A stretch of 64,000 nucleotides of DNA from Paenibacillus tengchongensis (GTDB taxonomy: Bacteria > Bacillota > Bacilli > Paenibacillales > Paenibacillaceae): positions 62,001-126,000 of the forward strand of contig NZ_WACP01000004.1 in NCBI RefSeq assembly GCF_008973665.1. Reading direction: 5' to 3'. The translations under genes were made by a program, and so were the position numbers. The notes beneath the pieces were generated by a model. That model did no database searches and was not told where the DNA came from. It saw only the letters and a program-made list of their open reading frames with translations. Positions 57,178 to 64,000 of the stretch are shown one piece after another; the first letter of the stretch is position 1, and every line of letters begins with the position of its first letter.

Positions 57178-58563
57178 ATGGCGGAGAAGCAGGTCTATTC
57201 CATCAAGGAGCTTAACCGGTATATCCGCATGAAGCTGGATTCGGACAACCTTCTGTCCGATGTCTGGATCCGCGGAGAGATCTCGAACTTTACCCATCAC
57301 GGCAGCGGGCATATGTATTTCACGCTGAAGGACGAGAGCAGCCGGATCAAGGCGATTATGTTCGCCTCGCATAACCAGCGGCTGCCCTTTGTACCGAAGG
57401 AGGGCACCAAGGTCATTGCCCGGGGCAATGTTACCGTCTATGAGCGGGACGGGCAATACCAGTTCTATGCGACGCATATGCAGCCGGACGGGATCGGCAG
57501 TCTGTATATGGCTTATGAGCAGCTTAAACGCAAGCTGGAGCAGGAGGGGCTGTTCGCGGCGGAGCGCAAGCGTCCGCTGCCGCGTTTCCCGCGTTGTGTC
57601 GGGGTGATTACCTCCCCGACCGGAGCGGCTGTGCGCGATATTATTATCACGCTGCAGCGGCGTTATCCGCAGGTGCCGATTCTGCTCTATCCTGTGCTGG
57701 TGCAGGGCAAAGGGGCCGCCTCTTCCATCGTGAAGGCCATCGAGACCCTCAATGCCACGGGGGAGCCCGACGTGCTGATCGTCGGGCGCGGCGGCGGCTC
57801 GCTGGAAGAGCTGTGGGCCTTCAATGAGGAGCCTGTGGCCCGGGCGATCGCCGCTTCGCGCATACCGGTCATTTCGGCCGTCGGCCATGAGACCGACTTT
57901 ACGATCGCCGATTTCGCCGCCGATCTGCGGGCGGCGACCCCGACGGCGGCGGCCGAGCTGGCTGTGCCGCTGGCCGCTGAGCTGGCCGCGGCGCTGCGCA
58001 CCGCCGAGGAGCGCCTGCGCCATGCGCTGCAGCGCCGCGCCCAGCGGGGCGGCGAGCGCCTGGCCGCGCTGCGCCGCTCGCTGGCGCTGGCCGGCCCGGG
58101 CCGCCAGCTCGCGCAGCACGCGCAGCGGCTGGACATGCTGCGCGTGGGGCTGTCGCGCGCAGTGCAGATGCGCCACCGCAGCGCGCGCGAGCGCCTGGCG
58201 GTGCAGCACCACAGCCTGCAGCGGTTTCACCCGCGCAGCAGCGTGAACGCGGCCCGCAAGCAGGCGGAGAGCCTGCAGCGCGAGCTGGCGGCAGCGATGC
58301 AGACGGTGCTGGCCGGCAAACGGTCGCGGTATGTCGCCGAGCTGCGGCATCTGGATGCGCTCAGCCCGCTGAAGGTGATGTCGCGCGGCTACAGCCTGGT
58401 CTACGATGAACGGGAAGAGCATCTGATCAAATCGCTGCAGGAAGTGAACCTGGGCGATCTGGTCAATATTAAATTAAGCGACGGACAGTTAAACTGCCAG
58501 GTATGGGGCATAAAGGAGGATGGCAAGACGGATGGCGAAGGAAACGAAGGAAACGAAACTTGA
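57178..58563 (+). CDS. xseA: Exodeoxyribonuclease VII large subunit
   Basis: This 461-residue nuclease has an N-terminal OB-fold (VWIRGEISNFTHHGSGHMYF), the catalytic core (GVITSPTGAAVRDI, VGRGGGSLEELWAFN, SAVGHETDFT) and a long Arg/Ala-rich coiled region (about 260-380, GC-rich DNA). It degrades single-stranded DNA with XseB. Start ATG 57178 lies 9 nt after folD with a weak ribosome site. Confidence 0.95.
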   Translation: MAEKQVYSIKELNRYIRMKLDSDNLLSDVWIRGEISNFTHHGSGHMYFTLKDESSRIKAIMFASHNQRLPFVPKEGTKVIARGNVTVYERDGQYQFYATHMQPDGIGSLYMAYEQLKRKLEQEGLFAAERKRPLPRFPRCVGVITSPTGAAVRDIIITLQRRYPQVPILLYPVLVQGKGAASSIVKAIETLNATGEPDVLIVGRGGGSLEELWAFNEEPVARAIAASRIPVISAVGHETDFTIADFAADLRAATPTAAAELAVPLAAELAAALRTAEERLRHALQRRAQRGGERLAALRRSLALAGPGRQLAQHAQRLDMLRVGLSRAVQMRHRSARERLAVQHHSLQRFHPRSSVNAARKQAESLQRELAAAMQTVLAGKRSRYVAELRHLDALSPLKVMSRGYSLVYDEREEHLIKSLQEVNLGDLVNIKLSDGQLNCQVWGIKEDGKTDGEGNEGNET

Positions 58564-58798
58564 TTTCGAGCAGGCGATGGAGCAATTAGAGGCGGTTGTG
58601 CGCGAACTGGAGCATGGGGACGTTCCGCTGGAGAAGGCGATCGATTTGTTTCAGCAGGGGATGAAGCTGTCCCAGCTGTGCGGCAACAAGCTGGAGCAGG
58701 TGGAGCGCAAGATTGAAATGATCACTGTGGAAGATGGTGAATTGCGCAAGAAACCGTTTGGCTCCCGGCTGGAAGGAGATGCCGATGAACCGTTCTGA
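58532..58798 (+). CDS. xseB: Exodeoxyribonuclease VII small subunit
   Basis: This 88-residue helical subunit has the typical LDFEQAMEQLEAVVRELE and LEKAIDLFQQGMKL. It overlaps the end of xseA by 32 nt. AAAGGAGG ends at 58519, so the adjacent ATG 58520 is too close and ATG 58532 is preferred. Confidence 0.93.
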   Translation: MAKETKETKLDFEQAMEQLEAVVRELEHGDVPLEKAIDLFQQGMKLSQLCGNKLEQVERKIEMITVEDGELRKKPFGSRLEGDADEPF

Positions 58799-59717
58799 GC
58801 ATGAAGCAGCCGGTGCGGCACAGCCTTCGCTGGAACAATATATCGCGGAGGTCGGTACGCTCGTTATGCAGGAGCTGGAACAGACGCTTCCTCCTCATTG
58901 GAACATTCCGGACAACCTGAGGGAAGCGATGAATTATTCCCTGCAAGCAGGCGGCAAACGGCTGCGTCCGCTGCTCGTCGTTGCCGCCTGCGAAGCGCTG
59001 GGGGGCCGCCGCGAGGCGGCGCTGCCGGTGGCGGCGGCCATCGAGATGGTGCATACCTATTCGCTGGTCCATGACGATCTGCCGGCCATGGACAATGACG
59101 ATTACCGGCGCGGCAAGCCGACGAACCATAAGGTGTTCGGCGAAGCGGCGGCAATTCTTGCCGGAGATGCGCTGCTGACCCACGCCTTCTTCAGTGTAGT
59201 GCAGGCTTCGCGGCGCTATGGCGTTCCTGCGGAGCAGGTGCTGTCCATCGTGGAGGACCTGGCCGAGATGGCAGGGCCGCGCGGCATGGTCGGCGGGCAG
59301 GTCGCCGACATGGAGGGGGAGCAGGGGCTGACTGACCTTTCGCAGCTGCAGTATATTCATCTGCACAAGACCGGCGACCTGATCATCTTCTCGCTGCTGG
59401 CCGGCGGAAGAATCGCCGGCGCGGATGAAGCGCAGCTCGCGGCGCTGTGCGAATTCGGCACCGGGATCGGCCTGGCCTTCCAGATCCAGGACGATATTCT
59501 TGACCTGATCGGCGACGAAGGCAAGCTTGGCAAGAAGACCGGCAGCGATATCCGCCAGCACAAAGTAACGTACCCGTACTTTATCGGCCTGGAAGCCTCG
59601 CGTGAAGAAGTCAAGCGCCTGACGGAAGCCGCGCGCGGCGCGGTGCTTGCCGGCGGATTCGCCGATCCGGCCAGACTGCTGGAAATTGCCGATTATCTGA
59701 TGGCCAGAGATCACTAA
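58785..59717 (+). CDS. ispA: Farnesyl diphosphate synthase
   Basis: This 310-residue trans-prenyltransferase condenses isopentenyl and dimethylallyl diphosphate to farnesyl diphosphate. The first Asp-rich motif is DDLPAMDND and the second [15 protein letters not shown] is the substrate-binding segment. AAGGAG 6 nt before ATG 58785 sets the start. It overlaps xseB by 14 nt. dxs, supplying isoprenoid precursors, follows. Confidence 0.95.
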   Translation: MNRSEHEAAGAAQPSLEQYIAEVGTLVMQELEQTLPPHWNIPDNLREAMNYSLQAGGKRLRPLLVVAACEALGGRREAALPVAAAIEMVHTYSLVHDDLPAMDNDDYRRGKPTNHKVFGEAAAILAGDALLTHAFFSVVQASRRYGVPAEQVLSIVEDLAEMAGPRGMVGGQVADMEGEQGLTDLSQLQYIHLHKTGDLIIFSLLAGGRIAGADEAQLAALCEFGTGIGLAFQIQDDILDLIGDEGKLGKKTGSDIRQHKVTYPYFIGLEASREEVKRLTEAARGAVLAGGFADPARLLEIADYLMARDH

Positions 59718-59730
59718 GCCTTGTCTACAT

Positions 59731-59756
59731 GAACGGCTGTATTTCGACAGCCGTTC
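59731..59756 (+). terminator. Hairpin ending the ispA transcript
   Basis: GAACGGCTGT (59731-59740) pairs perfectly with ACAGCCGTTC (59747-59756), followed by AGTTTGTG, a weak T-run. It overlaps the -35 region of the dxs promoter. Confidence 0.6.
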
Positions 59757-59771
59757 AGTTTGTGTTATAAT
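59743..59771 (+). promoter_or_regulatory. dxs promoter
   Basis: TTCGAC (59743-59748), 17-bp spacer, TATAAT (59766-59771). The -10 contains the ATG at 59770, so that codon cannot start dxs from this promoter. Confidence 0.6.
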
Positions 59772-59814
59772 GGGTTTTATATTTTACAACATCCAGGAAA
59801 GCGGGGAAATTCTC

Positions 59815-61719
59815 GTGCTGCTTCCACAAATCAATAATCCTGAACAACTGAAATCCTTGTCCATCGAGGAGCTGGCTACCCTGGCGGAGGAAATCCGCAG
59901 GTTTCTGGTCGAGAAGCTGTCCGTTACGGGAGGACATCTTGCCTCGAATCTGGGAGTAGTGGAGCTCACGCTGGCCCTGCATTACTGTTATGATAGTCCG
60001 CGGGACAAGATGATTTTCGATGTGGGTCACCAGGCTTACGTTCACAAGATATTAACCGGCCGCCAGGACCGGTTCGATTCGTTGCGCAAGAATGGCGGGC
60101 TGTGCGGCTTCGTTAAGCGCACCGAAAGCGAGCATGACGTCTGGGAGGCCGGACACAGCAGCACTTCGCTGTCTGCAGCCATGGGTATGGCGATGGCCCG
60201 CGATATGAAGGGCGAAGACAACAAGGTGATTGCAGTGATCGGCGACGGCGCGCTGACGGGCGGCATGGCCTTTGAAGCGCTGAACCATATCGGACATGAG
60301 AAGCGCAAGCTGATGGTCATACTGAATGACAACGAAATGTCGATTGCCCCGAATGTCGGCGCCATGCACAACTATTTAAGCAAGATTCGTTCCGACCGTC
60401 ATTACCTGCGGGCCAAGGACGAGGTGGAGGGGCTGCTAAAGAAGATCCCGGCCATCGGCGGCAAGCTTGCCAAGACAGCGGAGCGTGTCAAGGACAGCCT
60501 CAAGTATATGATGGTGCCGGGCGTGCTGTTTGAAGAACTGGGCTTCACTTATCTCGGTCCGGTGGACGGACATGATCTGGAGAAGGTGATCGACGCCTTC
60601 CATCAGGCGGACAATGTAGCCGGCCCCGTGCTGGTCCATGTGCTGACCACCAAGGGCAAAGGCTACAAGCCGGCGGAAGCCGATTCTTATAAATGGCACG
60701 GCATCTCCCCGTACAAGATCGAATCGGGACAGGTGCTGCAGGCGGTCGGCAATCCGATGTATACGGATGTGTTCGGCCAGACCCTGATTGAGCTTGGCCA
60801 TCAGGATAAACGGCTGGTTGCCGTAACTCCGGCCATGCCCGGCGGCTCGGGTCTGTTCCCGTTCGCCAAGGAATTTCCGGACCGGATGATTGATGTCGGC
60901 ATTGCCGAGCAGCATGCCGCGACGCTGTGTGCGGCGCTGGCGATGGAAGGAATGAAGCCGGTGTACGCCGTCTACTCCACCTTCATGCAGCGCGCATATG
61001 ACCAGATCGTGCATGACATCTGCCGCCATAATGCCAATGTTATCTTTGCCATTGACCGTGCAGGCTTCGTCGGAGCGGACGGCGAGACGCATCAGGGCGT
61101 GTATGACATCGCCTTCATGCGCCATATTCCGAACATCGTCCTGATGATGCCGAAGGACGAGAACGAGCTGCGGCATATGATGAAGACCGCCCTTGATTAT
61201 AACGACGGTCCGATTGCCTACCGCTATCCGCGGATTAACGGCACAGGAGTGGCACTGGACAGCGAGCTGAAATCTCTGCCGATCGGCACCTGGGAGCGTA
61301 CCCGTCCCGGAGACGATTACGCGGTGCTGGCCTGCGGGCCGATGGTGCAGGTGGCCGAGGAAGCGGCTGACCAGCTGAAGCGCGAAGGCATTCAGCTTGG
61401 CGTCGTCAACGCCAGATTCCTCAAGCCGCTGGACGGGCAGATGCTGCTGGAACTTGCAAACGCCGGAACGGGCATGGTCGTGCTGGAGGAGGCAAGCCAG
61501 GCGGGAAGCCTGGGCAGTGCCGTGTTGGAATACTACTCCGAGCATGAGATATATGATGCCCGCGTCCATTTGATGGGCGTGCCGGATGTATTCATTGAAC
61601 ACGGCTCGATCAAAGAGCAGCGCCAGCAGACCGGACTGACTGCGGAAGCGCTGTGCGCCCGTATCAAAGCCATGAGGGCGAAGAGCAATTTTAACTATAA
61701 GACGACTTCTTTTTCCTAA
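59815..61719 (+). CDS. dxs: 1-deoxy-D-xylulose-5-phosphate synthase
   Basis: This 634-residue thiamine-diphosphate enzyme condenses pyruvate and glyceraldehyde-3-phosphate, the entry step of the MEP isoprenoid pathway. Landmarks are [17 protein letters not shown], the ThDP site [15 protein letters not shown] ... NDNEMSI, and [12 protein letters not shown]. It starts at GTG 59815 with GGGGAAA upstream; the length then matches B. subtilis Dxs (633). An in-frame extension to 59770 would begin inside the -10 box. Confidence 0.95.
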   Translation: MLLPQINNPEQLKSLSIEELATLAEEIRRFLVEKLSVTGGHLASNLGVVELTLALHYCYDSPRDKMIFDVGHQAYVHKILTGRQDRFDSLRKNGGLCGFVKRTESEHDVWEAGHSSTSLSAAMGMAMARDMKGEDNKVIAVIGDGALTGGMAFEALNHIGHEKRKLMVILNDNEMSIAPNVGAMHNYLSKIRSDRHYLRAKDEVEGLLKKIPAIGGKLAKTAERVKDSLKYMMVPGVLFEELGFTYLGPVDGHDLEKVIDAFHQADNVAGPVLVHVLTTKGKGYKPAEADSYKWHGISPYKIESGQVLQAVGNPMYTDVFGQTLIELGHQDKRLVAVTPAMPGGSGLFPFAKEFPDRMIDVGIAEQHAATLCAALAMEGMKPVYAVYSTFMQRAYDQIVHDICRHNANVIFAIDRAGFVGADGETHQGVYDIAFMRHIPNIVLMMPKDENELRHMMKTALDYNDGPIAYRYPRINGTGVALDSELKSLPIGTWERTRPGDDYAVLACGPMVQVAEEAADQLKREGIQLGVVNARFLKPLDGQMLLELANAGTGMVVLEEASQAGSLGSAVLEYYSEHEIYDARVHLMGVPDVFIEHGSIKEQRQQTGLTAEALCARIKAMRAKSNFNYKTTSFS

Positions 61720-61772
61720 GATACTGCAAGTCCGCTTACGGGCATGCTGTAGGGAACAATCGGGAGATGACC

Positions 61773-62651
61773 ATGGAACACCCTAAAGAACGGATTGATG
61801 TGCTGCTGGTGGAGCAGGGATTTTATGAGAGCCGTGAGAAGGCTAAGGCGGCTATTATGGCCGGCCTGGTGCTGGCGGATGAAGAACGGATCGAGAAGGC
61901 GGGAATGAAGGTCTCCCGCGGCTCGGTGCTAAAGGTTAAAGGTGCGGTGCATCCGTACGTCAGCCGCGGCGGACTGAAGCTGGAGAAGGCGCTGCGTCAT
62001 TTCGGTGTTCCCATGAACGGACGCGTCATGCTGGATATTGGCGCGTCTACCGGCGGTTTTACCGACTGCGCGCTGCAGAACGGGGCAAGTCATGTGTATG
62101 CCGTCGATGTCGGATATAACCAGCTGGATTGGAGCCTGCGTAATGATGACCGCGTGACCGTTATGGAGCGGACCAACTTCCGCTACATGACGCCGGGCGA
62201 TTTGCAGGGGCCTGCGCCTGATGTGGCCAGCATCGACGTTTCTTTTATATCCCTCAAGATTATTCTGCCGCCGCTTATGGCACTGCTGAACCGGCCGGGA
62301 GATATTCTGGCCCTGATCAAGCCGCAGTTTGAGGCCGGACGCGAGAAGGTCGGCAAATCCGGCGTAGTACGCGACCCGGCGGTGCATAAGGAAGTGCTGC
62401 TCCATGTGCTGGGTATGGCTGCTGAGCTGGGCTATTCCTTGCAGGGGCTGACCTTCTCGCCGATCACCGGGGGAGAAGGCAACATCGAGTTCCTGGCCCA
62501 CTGGCAGCTGCAGACCGGAAACAAAGCGGAAGCGGAGGAGCCCGGCGGCATTCCGGCAGAGTCCTTTGCGTCCCTCGCCGATACTGTCATTAAGGACGCC
62601 GCAGCAACATTTACTGCTAATACGAATGGAAACTCATCGAAGAAACGATGA
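61773..62651 (+). CDS. tlyA: TlyA family rRNA methyltransferase
   Basis: This 292-residue protein has an N-terminal S4 RNA-binding domain (RIDVLLVEQGFYESREKAK) and an FtsJ-like SAM methyltransferase domain (MLDIGASTGGFTDCALQNGA, DVSFISLKIILPPL, ALIKPQFEAG). It corresponds to Bacillus YqxC and probably 2'-O-methylates rRNA. GGGAG 6 nt before ATG 61773 sets the start. Its stop codon lies within a terminator stem. Confidence 0.93.
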   Translation: MEHPKERIDVLLVEQGFYESREKAKAAIMAGLVLADEERIEKAGMKVSRGSVLKVKGAVHPYVSRGGLKLEKALRHFGVPMNGRVMLDIGASTGGFTDCALQNGASHVYAVDVGYNQLDWSLRNDDRVTVMERTNFRYMTPGDLQGPAPDVASIDVSFISLKIILPPLMALLNRPGDILALIKPQFEAGREKVGKSGVVRDPAVHKEVLLHVLGMAAELGYSLQGLTFSPITGGEGNIEFLAHWQLQTGNKAEAEEPGGIPAESFASLADTVIKDAAATFTANTNGNSSKKR

Positions 62652-62660
62652 GTTTCTTTT
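62630..62660 (+). terminator. Terminator overlapping the tlyA stop
   Basis: AAACTCATCG (62630-62639) pairs perfectly with CGATGAGTTT (62646-62655), followed by CTTTT. The tlyA stop codon (62649-62651) lies in the 3' arm, so translating ribosomes would melt it; it should act best when translation has ended. Confidence 0.85.
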
Positions 62661-62755
62661 GTTGCTCCGCTTAAGCTGAAGTATTGCCTCGGACGCCTGG
62701 GGGCCGGCAGGAATATGCCACCTGCCGCGCGAACTATTCTAGGATGAGGTGATAT

Positions 62756-63229
62756 ATGGTGGCAAACGCGGACAGAGCCGTGATGGCGCTGATTATTCTG
62801 GCGGCAGCGGTTTTTGCAATCTACCGGATTTACGTATGGCTGCAGAAATCGCCGGGCTCCTATCTCAAGGACCGGATCCCCCTCAATGATGAGATTGAGC
62901 CGCATCCGGCTCTGGAGATTCTGGAGGGGGAAGGCTATGAAGTAGTCGGAGGCAAACTCAAGATTCCGCTAGTCTTCACATTGGACGGCTCTTCATTATA
63001 CAGCCGGCTGTTTATTGATTATGTAGCGGCCCGGAATGAAGATTCGCTCTATCTGGTCATCTTGTCACGGCCGCGCAAAATGCTGGAGTTTACCGGCAGC
63101 GGACTGCGCGATGCACTTTTGCCGTATCTGCTGATCTATCCGGAATGCAGCGGTGTGTTGTATGTAGATACTGCAGCCTCGGCCGTGCATCTGATCCGGC
63201 TGGGCAGAGACGACGGAGAATCCGATTAA
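62756..63229 (+). CDS. Membrane-anchored protein, unknown function
   Basis: This 157-residue protein has one N-terminal transmembrane helix (about 9-27) and a soluble domain of about 120 residues with FTLDGSSLYSRLFIDYVA and an alternating beta-rich pattern. GAGGTG before the ATG supports the start. It lies between tlyA and argR, where Bacillus has no gene. I recognise no family. The soluble part faintly resembles a Holliday-junction/endonuclease-like fold, but no catalytic motif is clear. Confidence 0.7.
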   Translation: MVANADRAVMALIILAAAVFAIYRIYVWLQKSPGSYLKDRIPLNDEIEPHPALEILEGEGYEVVGGKLKIPLVFTLDGSSLYSRLFIDYVAARNEDSLYLVILSRPRKMLEFTGSGLRDALLPYLLIYPECSGVLYVDTAASAVHLIRLGRDDGESD

Positions 63230-63262
63230 CAGTTTCAAACCTATACCTATACAGGAGGCAAT

Positions 63263-63712
63263 ATGAAGGGACACAGGCATATCAAAATACGGGAAATTAT
63301 TACCCAACAGGAGATTGAAACGCAGGACGAATTGGTGGATGCTCTGCGTGACGCCGGCTTTCAGGTCACTCAGGCCACAGTCTCCCGCGATATTAAGGAA
63401 CTGCTGCTGATCAAGGTTCCCATGGATGACGGGAGATACAAATATTCGCTTCCCACCGACCAGCGTTACAACCCAGTGCAGAAGCTGAAACGGGTACTCG
63501 TCGACAATTTCGTACACATCGATTCCTCCGGCAATCTGGTCGTGATGAAGTGTCTGCCGGGTACGGCCAACTCTGTTGCAGCGCTTATCGACAATATCGA
63601 CTGGCCGCAGATTATGGGCACGATTTCGGGCGATGACACGATCCTGATTATCTGCCGTCAGGCGGAGGACAGTCAGTTGGTTATTTCCCAGATTATGGGG
63701 TATATTTCCTGA
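63263..63712 (+). CDS. argR: Arginine repressor ArgR/AhrC
   Basis: This 149-residue hexameric regulator has an N-terminal winged helix ([35 protein letters not shown]) and a C-terminal arginine-binding domain ([33 protein letters not shown]). It represses arginine biosynthesis and activates catabolism. AGGAGG before the ATG supports the start. It is followed by recN, as in Bacillus. Confidence 0.96.
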   Translation: MKGHRHIKIREIITQQEIETQDELVDALRDAGFQVTQATVSRDIKELLLIKVPMDDGRYKYSLPTDQRYNPVQKLKRVLVDNFVHIDSSGNLVVMKCLPGTANSVAALIDNIDWPQIMGTISGDDTILIICRQAEDSQLVISQIMGYIS

Positions 63713-63760
63713 GTTTTATCCAGCCTGCTGGGCAATTGTCTTTTCGGAGGTGCAGTATTC

Positions 63761-64000
63761 GTGTTAGAAACATTGTCGATCCGCAATCTCGCGGTTGTAG
63801 AGAGTGTTGATGTGTTATTTTATCCCGGGTTTCATGTGCTGACCGGTGAGACCGGTGCGGGGAAATCGATTATTATTGATGCGCTTGGTATGATTGCCGG
63901 GGGCCGCGCCTCTGCGGATTCTATCCGCTACGGCTGCGACAAAGCAGAAATGGAAGCGCTGTTCAGTCTGCCGGCCGGTCATCCCGTATGGGAAACGCTG
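63761..64000 (+). CDS. recN: DNA repair protein RecN (5' part, runs off the window)
   Basis: The first 80 codons of this SMC-like repair ATPase are present: METLSIRNLAVVESVDV-like start and Walker A GETGAGKSIIIDALG. It starts at GTG 63761 with GGAGGTG upstream. RecN acts early at double-strand breaks. The gene is cut by the window end, so its integrity cannot be judged. Confidence 0.93.
   Translation, partial: MLETLSIRNLAVVESVDVLFYPGFHVLTGETGAGKSIIIDALGMIAGGRASADSIRYGCDKAEMEALFSLPAGHPVWETL

Noticed and set aside
56278..58422. 714-residue open frame antisense to folD and xseA
   Set aside because: Spans two well-identified genes on the other strand; arises from GC-rich codon bias.
59770..59814. 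Upstream start for dxs
   Set aside because: The ATG is inside the -10 TATAAT; the GTG at 59815 gives the family length.

Overview
The window is chromosomal DNA from a spore-forming Firmicute, most likely a Paenibacillus. The evidence is a complete spoIIIA operon, the Bacillus-type gene order yqhQ-yqhR-yqhT-efp ... yqhV-spoIIIAA-AH-accB-accC-yqhY-nusB-folD-xseA-xseB-ispA-dxs-tlyA-argR-recN, a spore photoproduct lyase, strong AGGAGG-type ribosome sites, and sugar ABC transporters paired with YesM/YesN two-component systems of the kind Paenibacillus carries in large numbers. The species assignment is inference. No rRNA, tRNA, prophage, transposase or CRISPR array was seen.

Layout. 1-6.5 kb: fermentation block adhE, pflB, pflA with a Rex-like operator, a cre-like site and twin GTGA-N6-TCAC boxes. 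6.6-7.1 kb: a HIT protein. 7.3-23 kb: carbohydrate uptake and sensing. This holds operon 1 (binding protein, two permeases, histidine kinase, response regulator), a truncated GH4 glycosidase in repeat-rich DNA, operon 2 (LplB-type permease, YtcP-type permease, LplA-type lipoprotein), and a convergent kinase-regulator-binding protein operon on the minus strand. 23-25.3 kb: a large secreted protein with a copper amine oxidase N-like domain. 25.4-33 kb: zinc and translation (zur-like regulator, yidD, T-box-controlled metG, znuA-znuC-znuB behind two Zur-like boxes, ccdA). 33-37.6 kb: splB, mntR, a secreted GH10-like hydrolase and a patatin-like lipase.

37.7-64 kb is mostly housekeeping in conserved order. 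It covers yqhQ/yqhR/yqhT/efp, a Cys-rich copper storage protein, aspartokinase with an internal beta-subunit start, YitT, yqhV plus spoIIIAA-AH (the mother-cell half of the forespore feeding-tube channel), accBC, the Asp23-AmaP membrane module, nusB, folD, xseAB, ispA, dxs, tlyA, a lineage-type membrane protein, argR and the start of recN, which runs off the end.

The most unusual structure is a 13-copy array of a 52-bp unit (43569-44236) between two convergent genes, each copy carrying an 8-bp hairpin. Two other intergenic regions (14033-14219 and 30845-31029) each hold four copies of a different short repeat in a two-forward, two-reverse arrangement. A 75-bp element with 12-bp terminal inverted repeats lies before nusB. 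No convincing new multi-gene defence or biosynthetic system was found. The novelty is in repeats and regulation.
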